Source: Ciceribacter lividus (lineage in GTDB: Bacteria > Pseudomonadota > Alphaproteobacteria > Rhizobiales > Rhizobiaceae). From it: a DNA stretch of 64,000 nucleotides. The stretch is taken from positions 124,001 through 188,000 of the forward strand of contig NZ_QPIX01000008.1 in NCBI RefSeq assembly GCF_003337715.1, given 5' to 3'. The position numbers were made by a program, and so were the translations under genes. Numbering within the stretch: the first letter of the stretch is position 1; each line of letters opens with the position of its first letter. The notes under the pieces were generated by a model. That model worked only from the letters and a program-made list of their open reading frames with translations, did not search any database and had not been told where the DNA came from. Shown here in pieces: positions 44,623-55,900 of the stretch.

Positions 44623-45660
44623 ATGACCGAGCTGCGACTTCGCGCCATCACCAAACGCTTCGGCGAAACCATTGCCCTGCATCCAGTTTTCCTGGAGGTC
44701 GAAAGGGGTGAATTTGTCACCGTTCTCGGCCCTTCCGGCTGTGGCAAGTCGACCCTTCTGCGCATTCTGATGGGCATCACCGAGCCGACGGCCGGTGAGA
44801 TTCATCTGGCGAGCCGACGGATCGACGCCCTGCCCCCTGAAAAGCGCGACATCGCCATGGTGTTCCAGTCCTATGCCCTGTTCCCGCACATGTCCGTCCG
44901 CAAGAACCTGGCCTTCGGCCTGAAGATGCGCAAGGTCACAAAGGACGAACAGTTGCGGCGCATCACGCATGCTCTCGAAATCTGCAATCTCAATGCCTAT
45001 GTCGACCGGATGCCGCGGCAACTTTCCGGCGGCCAGCAGCAACGCGTGGCGCTTGCCCGCGCCATCGTCATGCAGCCGAGCCTGCTGCTTTTCGACGAAC
45101 CGCTTTCCAACCTCGACGCAAAGCTTCGTGACAGCTTGCGTCACGATCTCATCGCACTGCACCGGAAGATCGGCTCCACCAGCCTCTACGTCACCCATGA
45201 CCAGACTGAAGCGATGGCCATGTCCGACCGAATCGTCGTGATGAATGCCGGACGCATCGTCGAGATCGGGACGCCGGTCGAGCTCTATCGCAACCCGTCG
45301 CACGTCTTCACCGCCAGTTTCCTCGGCCAGACGAATCTCCTCACGGTGGCGGCTGACGGCCCGACTGCCGAATTGCCGTGGGGCGGCGCAGCCGTTCTCG
45401 ACGCGCCTGCGAAAGGCACGGCGACGGTCTCGTTGCGACCGGAGAACATCACCATGTCGGTAGCGGCCGACGGTCCGGGCGTCGTGACCTCTGTCTCCTT
45501 CATGGGCGCGCAGGCTCATTACTCCATCCGTATCGCCTCAAGCGACATCCATGTCTCGCGCAGCGGAAGCGATCGGCTGATCGAGACCGGTTCACGCGTC
45601 AACATCACACCGATCGGACCGATGCGCGTCCTGAAGGGGGGCAGCAATGACCTGGCTTAG
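44623..45660 (+). CDS. ABC transporter ATP-binding protein, PotA/UgpC type
   Basis: This 345-residue ATPase has Walker A GPSGCGKSTLL (residues about 36-46), the signature QLSGGQQQRVALARAI, Walker B LLLFDEPLSNLDAKLR and the H-loop YVTHDQTEAMAMSD. A C-terminal TOBE domain follows with SLRPENITM. It energises the importer of the 43295 operon. It overlaps the first permease by 14 bases. Confidence 0.92.
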   Translation: MTELRLRAITKRFGETIALHPVFLEVERGEFVTVLGPSGCGKSTLLRILMGITEPTAGEIHLASRRIDALPPEKRDIAMVFQSYALFPHMSVRKNLAFGLKMRKVTKDEQLRRITHALEICNLNAYVDRMPRQLSGGQQQRVALARAIVMQPSLLLFDEPLSNLDAKLRDSLRHDLIALHRKIGSTSLYVTHDQTEAMAMSDRIVVMNAGRIVEIGTPVELYRNPSHVFTASFLGQTNLLTVAADGPTAELPWGGAAVLDAPAKGTATVSLRPENITMSVAADGPGVVTSVSFMGAQAHYSIRIASSDIHVSRSGSDRLIETGSRVNITPIGPMRVLKGGSNDLA

Positions 45661-46507
45661 GAAGCGCTCCGGCCTAAAGACCCTCCTCTTTCTCTTCCCG
45701 GGCATCAGCTTCCTGCTTGTCTTGTTCGGCTTTCCTCTCTTCGAAGCCCTGCTCGGCAGCTTTGGTCTGACCGAAGGCCTGTCAGCCTTCACGTTCAAGC
45801 ATTACGCCGTGTTCGCCACGAGAACCGTCATGTGGCGCGGCTTCACCACGTCGATCTATTACGGAGTGGCACCCGTCGCCGTGACGTTGGTCCTGTCGAT
45901 CGGACTGGCAATGCTGTTGCGAAAGCACTTCCTCGGCCGCAAGCTTTTCAATGGCCTCTACAAGATACCGATGGCCGTGCCGGCGATCATCACCTCGCTG
46001 ATGGTTCTCACGCTTTTCGAGCAAGGGGGCTTCATTGACCGCCTCCTGCTGCCGCTTGGCCTTCAATTGCCCAAGATGGTACGAGATCAATGGGGTGTCG
46101 GCGTCATACTGGCCACCACGTGGAAACAGCTGCCCTTCATGACCCTCGTCATCACGGGAGCCTTCGCCGCCATTCCGGAAGACATGCGGCACGCCGCCCG
46201 CTCGCTCGGAGCGAGCCCCGTCTCGGCATTCCTCTTCATCGAACTGCCGCTCGCCATGCCCGGCATCACCGCCGCGGTTCTTCTGACCTTCATCGGCTCC
46301 ATGGGTTCCTTCGCGATTCCGGATCTCGTCGGGGCACCAAACCCGTCGGCGCTCTCCGTGCTGATGGTCCGGGCGTTCTCCCAGGGCAACATCCAGCAGG
46401 TATACGCAATCGGCATGGTGCTCTCCGCGTTCGCGATCGCGGCCCTTCTCCTCTACTATGCGCTTACGTCCGGTGCGAGCGCCAATGCGAGGCACACCGA
46501 TGACTGA
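45647..46507 (+). CDS. ABC transporter permease 1
   Basis: The 286-residue membrane protein has an N-terminal helix (TLLFLFPGISFLLVLFGFPLF), about five further helices and an EAA loop (MRHAARSLGASPVSAFLFIELP). It resembles PotB/FbpB-half permeases. It overlaps the ATPase gene upstream and the second permease downstream by 8 bases, showing tight coupling. Confidence 0.9.
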   Translation: MTWLRKRSGLKTLLFLFPGISFLLVLFGFPLFEALLGSFGLTEGLSAFTFKHYAVFATRTVMWRGFTTSIYYGVAPVAVTLVLSIGLAMLLRKHFLGRKLFNGLYKIPMAVPAIITSLMVLTLFEQGGFIDRLLLPLGLQLPKMVRDQWGVGVILATTWKQLPFMTLVITGAFAAIPEDMRHAARSLGASPVSAFLFIELPLAMPGITAAVLLTFIGSMGSFAIPDLVGAPNPSALSVLMVRAFSQGNIQQVYAIGMVLSAFAIAALLLYYALTSGASANARHTDD

Positions 46508-47345
46508 CCCCCGTCGCGAAATCCGTCAGATTGCAAAGGAGGAACGGTTCATCGTTTCGGGGACCCTGTTCCTCGGCCTCTTTCTGGTCATCGGGCTTCC
46601 CGTCGCGCTGATGGCTGTTTGGAGCCTGTCGGACCGTTGGAGCTACCCGGATCTTCTGCCGGAGAACGTCACTCTCGATCGCTGGCACGACGTGCTGGAT
46701 GGCGCCGGCCTGCAGCCCGCTCTCCTCAACAGCCTCGTGATTTCGTCCGCTGTCACCGTCCTGACGGCGCTGATTGCCCTCCCAACCGCCTGGGCCATGG
46801 CGAAGTTCCGGATGCCGGGCAAGAGGGCGCTGGAGATGTTCATCCTGGCGCCCAGCATCATCCCCGGCATCGTCGTCGGTGTCAGTGTCGGTCAGGTTCT
46901 GCTGACCTTTGGCCTCGCTTATTCGCTACCCGGCGTCGTGCTGGTGCAGACAATCGGCACACTGCCCTTGATGATCCGGCTCATGATCGCATCCTTCGAG
47001 GCGCTGCCGGACGAACTGATTCATGCCGCGCGCTCCCTCGGCGCCGGCGCCCGGGGCATGATCATACATGTCGTCCTGCCGCTCTCGGCACCCGGACTGA
47101 TGGCGGGCGGACTTCTCTCCTTCGTCAGCTCGTTCGAGGAATTCGACAAGACTTTCATCACCGGCGCGCCGGTGATCCAGACCCTGCCGATCAAGCTCTA
47201 CACCTATCTCGACCCCTATTCCCTGCAGTTCCCCCTCGCGGCGATCGTCTCGCTCATCCTTTTGCTTCCCGTCCTCGTCGTCTTCGTCCTGGCCGGCCGC
47301 ATCATGCGCGACGACGTCCTGGCGAGCGGCATGGGAAAAGTCTGA
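46500..47345 (+). CDS. ABC transporter permease 2
   Basis: The 281-residue membrane protein begins at the ATG at 46500. It has six predicted helices and an EAA loop (LIHAARSLGAGARGMIIHVVLP) followed by SFEEFDKTFIT, the acidic segment typical of PotC-type permeases. It pairs with the permease at 45647. Confidence 0.9.
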   Translation: MTDPRREIRQIAKEERFIVSGTLFLGLFLVIGLPVALMAVWSLSDRWSYPDLLPENVTLDRWHDVLDGAGLQPALLNSLVISSAVTVLTALIALPTAWAMAKFRMPGKRALEMFILAPSIIPGIVVGVSVGQVLLTFGLAYSLPGVVLVQTIGTLPLMIRLMIASFEALPDELIHAARSLGAGARGMIIHVVLPLSAPGLMAGGLLSFVSSFEEFDKTFITGAPVIQTLPIKLYTYLDPYSLQFPLAAIVSLILLLPVLVVFVLAGRIMRDDVLASGMGKV

Positions 47346-47379
47346 CCACCTCCCCCTGAAAAAGAAAGTCCGATATCCG

Positions 47380-48117
47380 ATGACCTCCCTCTCTCCTTTC
47401 GTCAAAGAACGGTCGATTGCCCACCGCGGCGCCAGTGCGCATGCTCCGGAAAACACCCTTGCAGCCATCCGCGAAGCCAAGAAGCGGGGCGCCAAATGGG
47501 TGGAGATCGATGTCAAGCTGACGCGCGACGGACATCCCGTCGTCATCCATGACGACAGGGTGGACAGAACAACCAACGGTCGCGGGCTGGTCGCAGGACT
47601 GACGCTCGCGGAAATCCGGGCCATGGATGTCGGCAGTTGGTTCGCCGCGAGCTTCGTCGGAGAAAAGGTACCGACCTTCGAAGAACTGATCGAGACGGTT
47701 CTCGAACTGGATCTCGGCCTGCAGGTTGAACTGAAACCGACGCCCGGGGATGATGTGGAGACAGCAGAAGTCGCGTGCTCAGTACTCGAGAAGTATTGGC
47801 CCAAGGATCGTGGGCGGCTCTTTCTCACGAGCTTTTCCGTCCGGGCGATCAGGCACGCGGCCAAGCTCATGCCCGACACGCCCCGCGCCTTCGCGGTCGT
47901 CGTCCCGCCGCGCGATCCAAGAGCGCTGCTTGCCGAGGTCGACTGCCAGATCCTGCACTGCACGTCGGAACTCATCGATGACGACGCGCTTGCCAGGCTG
48001 AAGGAAAGCGGCATCGAATTCGCCGTGGCGACGATCAATGACCGCGCGGAAGCCTCACGGCTGTTGAGCCTTGGTGCCCAGACGATCCTTACCGACCACG
48101 CGGATATCGGCCTGTGA
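47380..48117 (+). CDS. glycerophosphodiester phosphodiesterase
   Basis: This 245-residue cytoplasmic enzyme has the GDPD signature: IAHRGASAHAPENTLAAI near residue 14, VEIDVKLTRDGHPVVIHDD near 45-62 with metal-binding Glu, Asp and His, and a C-terminal GAQTILTDHADI. There is no signal peptide, so it acts on imported substrate. It cleaves glycerophosphodiesters to glycerol 3-phosphate and an alcohol; an inositol headgroup is possible given the next gene. Confidence 0.92.
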   Translation: MTSLSPFVKERSIAHRGASAHAPENTLAAIREAKKRGAKWVEIDVKLTRDGHPVVIHDDRVDRTTNGRGLVAGLTLAEIRAMDVGSWFAASFVGEKVPTFEELIETVLELDLGLQVELKPTPGDDVETAEVACSVLEKYWPKDRGRLFLTSFSVRAIRHAAKLMPDTPRAFAVVVPPRDPRALLAEVDCQILHCTSELIDDDALARLKESGIEFAVATINDRAEASRLLSLGAQTILTDHADIGL

Positions 48118-48890
48118 CACGGGCTATGTCTCCTCGCCATGCTCTCGCCGTGTCCCTGGTGGACGAAGCCGGGAAACGGGCGCTTGACCACTTTCGACAG
48201 CGCGACATGCTCGCTCTTTCGACCAAGGGACCGCTGGATTTCGTCTCGGAAGCCGACAAGGACATCGAACGGTTCGTGAGATCGGCTGTTGCCGAGATCT
48301 TCAACGGTGCGCCCCTGGTCGGCGAAGAGTTGGGCGGTGAGATATCCGACGACTACTGGATTGTCGATCCCATCGACGGAACCGCCAACTTTCTGCGTGG
48401 CAACCCGCTATGGGGTATATCGCTCGCCCACATGGCAAACGGCATGCCCGACATCGGCGTCATCCGCTACCCCGTCCTGGGCATAACGGTGTCCGCCACG
48501 GCCGGCAGCGGCCTCTTTGTCGACGGTAAGGCCGCGCGCCGCGATGACACGTTCGGTGATGTCAGGCTGGCGGCGGTCGGAGAAAACAACCGCTGGCCGG
48601 CGGAAGACATCAGTCACGTGGAGACGCATCTGCGCCGTCTCGGCTGGGGCGTCGCGCAATACCGCTGCGCCTCGATCTCCCTCGGCTTTGCCGCGCTCGG
48701 ACGCACGGACGGCTATCTCGAACGCAATCTCAGCCTCTGGGATCTCGCGGCCGGCGTACTCATCTGCCGAGAGGCAGGTCTCCAAAGTCATTGGGGCGGC
48801 ACACCTGCCGCTCAGGGCATGTGGGTGATGGTCGGCACACAGGCTCTGATCGAAGACACGACCGAAATTTCAACACACGTAAAGGGATGA
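48114..48890 (+). CDS. inositol monophosphatase family protein
   Basis: This 258-residue protein begins with GTG in a GTGA overlap with the GDPD stop (an ATG at 48126 is an alternative). It has the Li-sensitive phosphatase motifs: LVGEELGG with the metal-binding Glu, WIVDPIDGTANFLRG (DPxDGT) and NLSLWDLAAGVLICREAG (WDxAAG). It would remove phosphate from inositol phosphate or a similar sugar phosphate. Histidinol phosphatase or CysQ-like activity is a less likely alternative given its neighbours. Confidence 0.9.
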   Translation: MTRAMSPRHALAVSLVDEAGKRALDHFRQRDMLALSTKGPLDFVSEADKDIERFVRSAVAEIFNGAPLVGEELGGEISDDYWIVDPIDGTANFLRGNPLWGISLAHMANGMPDIGVIRYPVLGITVSATAGSGLFVDGKAARRDDTFGDVRLAAVGENNRWPAEDISHVETHLRRLGWGVAQYRCASISLGFAALGRTDGYLERNLSLWDLAAGVLICREAGLQSHWGGTPAAQGMWVMVGTQALIEDTTEISTHVKG

Positions 48891-48899
48891 AGGGCCGCC

Positions 48900-49604
48900 A
48901 TGCTCATTTCGACAGTCAAACCGCTTGATATCGGCCGGAAGTTTCATGAAGGCGGCGCCGTACGCTACTTCCCGGGCAACACGATTGTCTGCCATGTCAC
49001 GGCACAGGCCGCGCTGATCGCCCGGCTCGACGGACTCTATGATCGTCTGAGGAGCGCCCGTGCGGTGCATTCCTATACGTTGCTGCCACCCTCGAGCTGG
49101 CACATGACGCTCTATGTCGGCATCTGCGATCAGGATCGCCGGGCTGATCGCTGGCCCGTGGACCTCTCCCTCGCCACACCGCTCGAAGAAGCGAACCGCT
49201 TTGTCGCGAACAGGCTTCGCGCGGCAGACTTTGCCGGGCCATCAAAATTCCAGATGAAGATCAAAGGCTTCTGGCCACTGAGGGACGGCATAGTCCTTGG
49301 CGTGAAGCCGATAGACGACGCCGAAGACAAGGCCATCCGGGCCTTGAGAGATCAAATCGCCGAGTGCGTCGGCATGCGGCTTGAAGGCCACGACACCTAT
49401 GAGTTCCATATCACCATGGCCTATTTCGTCGGCGAACCGACGGACGAGGAGTTTGCCGAACTGTCCGATCTTCTGGCTGCCGAAGAAAAGGACATGCTGG
49501 ACAGTCTCCCGCCGTTCGAAGTCGGTCCGGGTGAATATTGCCTCTTCAATGATATGTTCTGCTTCCAGCGGCAGTTCTTTCTGACCTCGGGACGTGACCG
49601 TTAG
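48900..49604 (+). CDS. 2H phosphoesterase superfamily protein (DUF1868-like)
   Basis: The 234-residue protein has two HxT motifs about 100 residues apart, His68-Met-Thr70 (SSWHMTLYVG) and His170-Ile-Thr172 (YEFHITMAYF), the hallmark of 2H phosphoesterases that act on cyclic phosphodiesters. An N-terminal DIGRKFHEGGAVRYFPGNTIVCH is typical of DUF1868. It is 9 bases after the phosphatase and ends the operon. Hydrolysis of an inositol 1,2-cyclic phosphate is a plausible but untested role. Confidence 0.85.
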   Translation: MLISTVKPLDIGRKFHEGGAVRYFPGNTIVCHVTAQAALIARLDGLYDRLRSARAVHSYTLLPPSSWHMTLYVGICDQDRRADRWPVDLSLATPLEEANRFVANRLRAADFAGPSKFQMKIKGFWPLRDGIVLGVKPIDDAEDKAIRALRDQIAECVGMRLEGHDTYEFHITMAYFVGEPTDEEFAELSDLLAAEEKDMLDSLPPFEVGPGEYCLFNDMFCFQRQFFLTSGRDR

Positions 49605-49904
49605 TCACGTTCTCGGCCTCGCCTAGCGCATCCAGCGTCATGAAAATCAAGGCGCGAGTCGCCCCATGTCGGACGTTTCGTGCTGAAGCTCACCACGCTG
49701 AGGATGAGCCGGTTCGTGGCACGTGCGATCTCAACTTTCTGGGCCTTGGTATCCCGAACCGGACCCGATGCCGGAAACATCTCGAAAAACAGAGGCGCAA
49801 CAGACTAATGACGGTTGTTAGGTTCGATGCTGATACTCTGCGTGTGGATCGAACCCGCAAGGAGCTGGAATATGGCCCGATCAGCTCCCCGTTTGCGACG
49901 CAAC
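49605..49904. other. intergenic region without recognisable gene
   Basis: Three hundred bases separate the convergent 2H phosphoesterase and octapeptide-repeat genes. Short open frames on the plus strand here do not resemble any protein. No strong terminator hairpin was recognised. Confidence 0.5.
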
Positions 49905-52900
49905 CTATGCCGTCAGATACGCGGAAATGACCGCCGCGATCTGATCCGGATTCAGCGCCCCCATCTGCGAGCCCATCAATGCGTCCAGCTGTTCACTGGA
50001 CAAGTTCGTGATGTCTTCGGTGGACAAGCCGGCGATGCCGGTAGAGCTGAACGACTCGACATCATCGGTCGAGAAGGTCGCCAACTCTTCGGACGTCAGC
50101 GCGCTCACCTGCGCAGCCGTCAGGGCGTTCACCTGGCTGGGCGTCAGGGCCTCAGCCTGTGCGGTCGTCAAGGCGGCGATGACACCAGTCGTCAGTCCCG
50201 GCACCGCGCCGGGGCTGAGCGCGACGATCTGGGCAGTCGAGAGGCCCGCCATGTCGTCGGCGCCCAGCGCCGCGGCTTGGACGGCGTTCAACGCGCCGAT
50301 TTGCGCCGTCGACAATGCGGCAACCTGGTCGGTACGCATCGCGACCACCTGATTGTAGCTCAGCGCCCCGATCTGGCCGGCCGTCAATGCATGGATTTCG
50401 GACGTGGACAGGGTGGCGATGAAGGCCGTCGACAGGCCCTTGATGGCGGACGTGCTGATTGCGGCGAGTTCCGCCGTCGAGAACGTCGCAAGATCATCGA
50501 CGGTAAAGCCGGCGAGCCCGTCAGCGCTGAGGGCGGCAATCTGCGCCGTCGAGAGCACATCGATCTGCTCGGCGCTGAGGGCGTTGACCTGGGCGCTGCT
50601 CAGCCCCGCGATGGCGGAGGTGCCGAGCGCAGCGATATCCGCGGTGGAAAGAGCCGCAACGAACTCCGTCGACAGGCCCTTGATGGCGGACGAACTGATT
50701 GCGGCGAGTTTCCCGATGGAGAGGATTCCCAGAGACTCCGCGGTCAGTCCCGCGATCCCGTCCGCAGTCAACGCGGCAATTTGGCTGGTGGAGAGCGTTT
50801 CAAGCTGCTCGACATTGAAGGCTCCGAGCTGCGCGCCGCTCAAGCCGGCAATACCGCTCGTGCTCAGGGCGGCGATCTGCGCGGTCGAGAACGCTGCGAT
50901 TCCATCCACGCCAAGAGCGGAAACCTGTGTCGACGTCAGCGCGGCAACCTGGGCCGGACGAAGCGCCTCGATCTGGCCGATGCCGAGTGCCACGACCTGG
51001 CCACTCGTCAGACCCGATATGGCGGCCGTGCCGAGCGCGGCGATCTGATCCGTCGAAAGCGCGGCGACCGTGCCCGTGGACAGGCCCGGTATCGCGCTCG
51101 CTCCGATCGCCGCGATATCGGCGGTTGAGAACGTCTCCAGCTCCGCCGTGCTCAGAACCGCAATCTGTGCCGAGCTCAATGCCGCAATCTGGGCGGGACC
51201 CAGTGCCTCGATCTGGTCGATACTGAGGGCAGCGATCTGATCGGTTGACAAGCCCGGCACGCCGGTCGCGCTGAGAGCCGCAATCTGGCTCGTGGAGAGC
51301 GCGGCAATCATGCTCGTGGACAGGCCGGACATGGCTCTCGAGCTGATTGCGGCAATATCTGCGGTCGAGAACGCCGCAAGATCATCCGTGCCCAGGGATG
51401 CGATCTGCGTCGAGCTCATCGCCGCGATCTGGACGGGACCGAGCGCCGTCACCTGTTCGTTGCTGAGTGCCGCGATCTGACCACTCGACAATCCCGCGAC
51501 ACCGCTTGCAGTCACGGCGGCGATCTGCGCGGTCGAGAAGGCCGCTATGCCGTCCACGCCGAGAGCGGCGACCTGCTTCGAGTTCAGTGCGGAAACCTGG
51601 ACCGTCGTCAGGGCCTCGATCTGGTCTCTGCTCAAACCGGCAATCTGTCCACTGGAAAGGCCTGATATGCCGGCGGCGCTGAGTGCCGCAATCTGCGCCG
51701 TCGAGAGTGCCGCGATCGCGCTGGTGGAGAGGCCCGGCATCGCATTCGAGGCGATCGCCGCGATATCTGTCGCGGTGAACGCGGCGATGTCGTCCGCGCC
51801 AAGGGCCGCAAGCTGCGCAGAGCTGAGAGCGGCGATCTGGCTGGAGCCGAGAGCCTCGACCTGTCCGAGGCTCAGGGCCGCGATCTGACCGGTTGAAAGA
51901 CCTGCAATACCGTTTGTATTCAACGCGGCGACCTGAGCCGTCGACAACGCCGCTATGCCGTCGGTGCCGAGGGCGGCAACCTGCTTCGAACTCAGCGCGG
52001 CAACCTGGGCAGCCGTCAGGACCTTGATCTGGTCCGCGCTTAATCCGGCGATCTGGCCGGTCGAAAGGCCTGTCACACCGGCGGCGCTGAGCGCGGCAAT
52101 CTGGCCGGTCGAGAGCGCCGCCAGCGTGCCCGGAGACAGCCCTGCAATGGCGCTCGATGTGATCGCAGCGATGTCGGCGGTCGAAAATGCCCCGAGGTCG
52201 TCTGTGCTCAGGGCCGCAATCTGCGCCGAACCCAGCGCCGCAATCTGGGAGGGCGCCAGAACCTCGACCTGGGCGAGGCTGAGTGCCGCGACCTGGTCGG
52301 TCGAGAGACCAGCGATACCGCCTGACTTCAGGGCTGCAATCTGGGCAATCGAGAGGCTCGCAATGCCGCTTGTCCCCAGAGCGGCAACCTGCCTGGAATT
52401 CAGCGCCGCGATCTGGTCGGTGGTAAGGGCTTCGATCTGGCTCGTCGTCAGCCCTGCGATCTGCGCGGTGGAGAGGCTCGAAATGCCGGCCGTGCTGAGC
52501 GCCGCAATCTGGCTCGTCGACAGTGCGGCGATCATGCTTGCAGAAAGGCCCGATATGGCAGCCGGAGCGATCGTCGCGATATCCTTGGTCGAGAACGCGG
52601 CGATGTCGTCCGCATCAAGGACGGCGAGCTGCGCGGAGCTGAGCGCCAGAACCTGGATCGGGGTCAACGCCTCCAACTGGCTGCTGCCGAGCGCCATAAT
52701 CTGGCTCGTCGAAAGACCCGAGATTCCTGCCGTGCTCAGAGCGGCGATCTGGGCGGTCGAGAGCGCTGCCACGACGGTCGTGGAAAGACCCGAGATCGCG
52801 CTCGAGCCGATGGCGGCCATGTCTCTGGTTGAGAACGCGGCGATATCGTCCGCGTCGAGGACGGCGAGTTGCGCGGCGCTGAGCGCGGCGACCTGCGCCG

Positions 52901-55900
52901 GGGTGAGAGCGCCGATGCGATCGATGCTCATCGCCGCGAGCTGGCCGGTGGACAGGCCCGATACGCCGGCCGTGCTCAGGGCGGCAATCTGACTGGTTGA
53001 CAGGACAGTCATGTTCGCCGTCCCCAGGGCGGCGACCTGCTCGGAGGTCAGCGCTGCGACCTGCTTGGTGTTCAAGGTCGCAATCTGCGCCGAAGTCAGG
53101 GCAGCGATCTGGCCGGTCGACAGGCCCGACGTGCCGGACGCGCTCAAGGCCGCAATTTGCGCGGTCGAAAGAGAGGCAACGACGGACGCGGAAAGGCCGG
53201 AGATGGCATTCGGGGCAAGGGCTGCAATATCGCTGGTCGAGAATGTCGCGATGTCGGCCGCATCCAGGACGGCGAGCTGTGCGGAGCTCAAAGCGGCGAC
53301 CTGGACGGGGGTCAGCGCTTCGACCTGGCTGCCGCTGAGCGCAATGACCTGTCTCGTCGACAAGCCCGAAATTCCGGCTGCGCTCAGGGCGGCGATCTGG
53401 TCGGTCGAGAGGGCTACAATGCCGTCGGTGCCGAGAGCGCCAATCTGGGCGGCGCTCAATCCGACGACCTGCTTGGTGCTGAGAGCAGCGATCTGGCCAA
53501 GGCTGAGGGCGTCGATCTGGGCAGTGGTCAGGCCCCGGATGCCGTTCGTGGCAAGGGCCGCCATCTGGTCGGTCGACAGTGCCCCGAGGCCTTCGGTACC
53601 CAAGGCACCCACCTGAGGCGCATTCAAGACCGCGATCTGGGTCGTACCCAGAGCAGCGATCTGGCCGGTGCTCAAAGCGGCGACCTGGGCGGTCGTAAGG
53701 CCCACGATCGCGCCTGTGCTCAGAGCGCCGATCTGAGCGGCGGAGAGCGCCGCGACGGCGTTCGTGGAAAGGCCGGAAACGGCACTCGCGCCGAGCGCCG
53801 CCATCTCAGCGGTCGAGAATGTCGCTATGCCTTCCGCCCCCAAGGCCGCGAGCTGCGTCGACGTCAAAACCCGGACCTGGGTGGCAGACAGTGCCTCGGC
53901 TTGAGCGGTACTGAGAGCCTCGATCTGTGCGACGGTCAAGCTGCTTACAGACTTCGTGCTCAAGGCAGCGATTTGATCGGTCGAGAGCGCGGCAATCGCA
54001 CTCGTAGACAAGCCGGCAATGGCCGCCGAGCTGATCGCTGCGATGTCGTCAGGCGAGAAGGTTGCCAGGTCGTCCGCGCTCAGCGCGGCAAGCTGCTCGG
54101 AACTGAGAACGCGAAGCTGCGTCGGGGACAAGGCGGCGACCTGCCCTGTCGATAGGGCCTCGATCTGGGCGATGCTCAGGCCGGAAACGGCACTGACACT
54201 CAAAGCCGCCATCTGCGCTGAAGAGAATGCCGCGACGCCGTCGGGCTGCAGGGCGGCAATCTGGGTCGAGGTCAGCGCTGCCACCTGCTTGGTACCCAAA
54301 GCGGCAATCTGGCCTGTGCTCAACGCGTCAAGCTGAACGGTCGTCAGCCCCCCGATCGCACTCGTGCTCAAGGCTGCGATCTGCTCGGTGGAAAGCGTCG
54401 CGAGAGTACCCGTCGTCAGGCTTCCGATGGCCTTGTTGGTGATCGCCGCGATCTCGTCGGTCGAGAATGTCGCTATATCGTCGGCTCCGAGAGCTGCAAG
54501 CTGCGTCGAACTCAGGGCCGCAACCTGTCTGGCGTTGAGGGCCGCGATCTGTGCGGTGCTCATCGCGTCGATCTGGGCGGTCGTCAGCCCCCCGATCGCG
54601 CCCGTGCTCAAGGCAGCGACCTGTCCAGTGGAGAGCGACGCGAGAACACCCGTCGTCAGGCCACCGAGCGCATTGCTGGAGATCGCAGCCATCTCCGCGG
54701 TCGAGAATGTCGCAAGCCCTTGTGCCCCGAGCGCCGTGAGCTGGGCCGCGCTCAACGCCCGGACCTGCATGACGTTCAGCGCCTCGGCCTGCGCGCTCGA
54801 CAAGGCGGCGGCCTGGCTGGTCGTGAGGCCCGCCAGGGCGGTCGTGGTCAATGCCGCAATCTGGTCGCTCGACAGTGCCCCGAGAGCATTGGTCGTCAGG
54901 GCCGAGACTTGTTTCGACAACAACGCTCTGATCTGCGCGACGGAAAGCGCCGCGGCCTGCTCGGCCGACAAGGCGGCGACCTGACTGGTCGCCAGACCCC
55001 CAACCGCGCTCGTATTCAAGGCAGCGATCTGATCGGTGGACAATGCCGCGAGGATGGTCGGCGTCAGACCTCCGACTGCCTTGTTGGTGATCGCGGCGAT
55101 CTCTCCGGTCGAAAATGTCGCAACCCGCTGCGCGCCGAGCGCGGAAAGTTGCGCCGCGCTCAGCGCCCTGATCTGTGCGGCGGACAGCGCCTCGGCTTGC
55201 CCGGTCGACAAGGCTGCGAGCTGCGCAGTCGTCAGGCCGACCATGGCACCTGTGCTCAAGGCCGCGAGCTGGTCGGTGGAAAGCGCGGCAAGGGCTTGCG
55301 TGGTCAGGGCCGAAACTTGCTTCGAGAGCAATGCCCTGATCTGCGTGACGGAAAGCGCCGCGGCCTGTTCGGTCGACAGGGCGGCGACCTGGCCGGTCAT
55401 CAGACCTCCGATCGCGCTCGTGTTCAAGGCGGCAATCTGGTCGGTAGAGAGTGCCGCGAGGATGGCTGGCGTCAGACCGCCGACGGTCTTGTTCGTGATC
55501 GCGGCGATCTCTGAGGTCGAGAATGTCGCGACCCGCTGTGCTCCCAGGGCGGAAAGTTGCGCCGCACTCAGAGCCCTGACCTGCGGGACGGTCAACGCCT
55601 CTGCCTGCCCGGTCGACAAGGTTGCAAGCTGCGCGGTCGTCAGACCAGCCACGGCACCCGTGTTCAAGGCAGCAATCTGATCAGAGGAGACCGCCGCAAG
55701 GGTATCCGTCGTCAGACCCGAGATGGCCCTGCCGGTGATTGCCGTGAAATCGGCAAGCGAGAATGTGGCGATGTCGTCGGGGCCCAACATCGAAAGCTGC
55801 AACGCGCTGAGGGCGCCGACCTGAGACGAGGTCAAGGCCTCCGCCTGAACGCTCGTCAGTGCACCGACCTGCGCGCCGGTGAGGGCGGCAACCTGACCGG

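Noticed and set aside
49815..54155. Long plus-strand open frames opposite the octapeptide gene (for example 50404-51048, 51955-52992, 53157-54155)
   Set aside because: They are mirror frames produced by the 24-bp codon periodicity of the minus-strand gene; they are repetitive, start at arbitrary places and lack ribosome binding sites.
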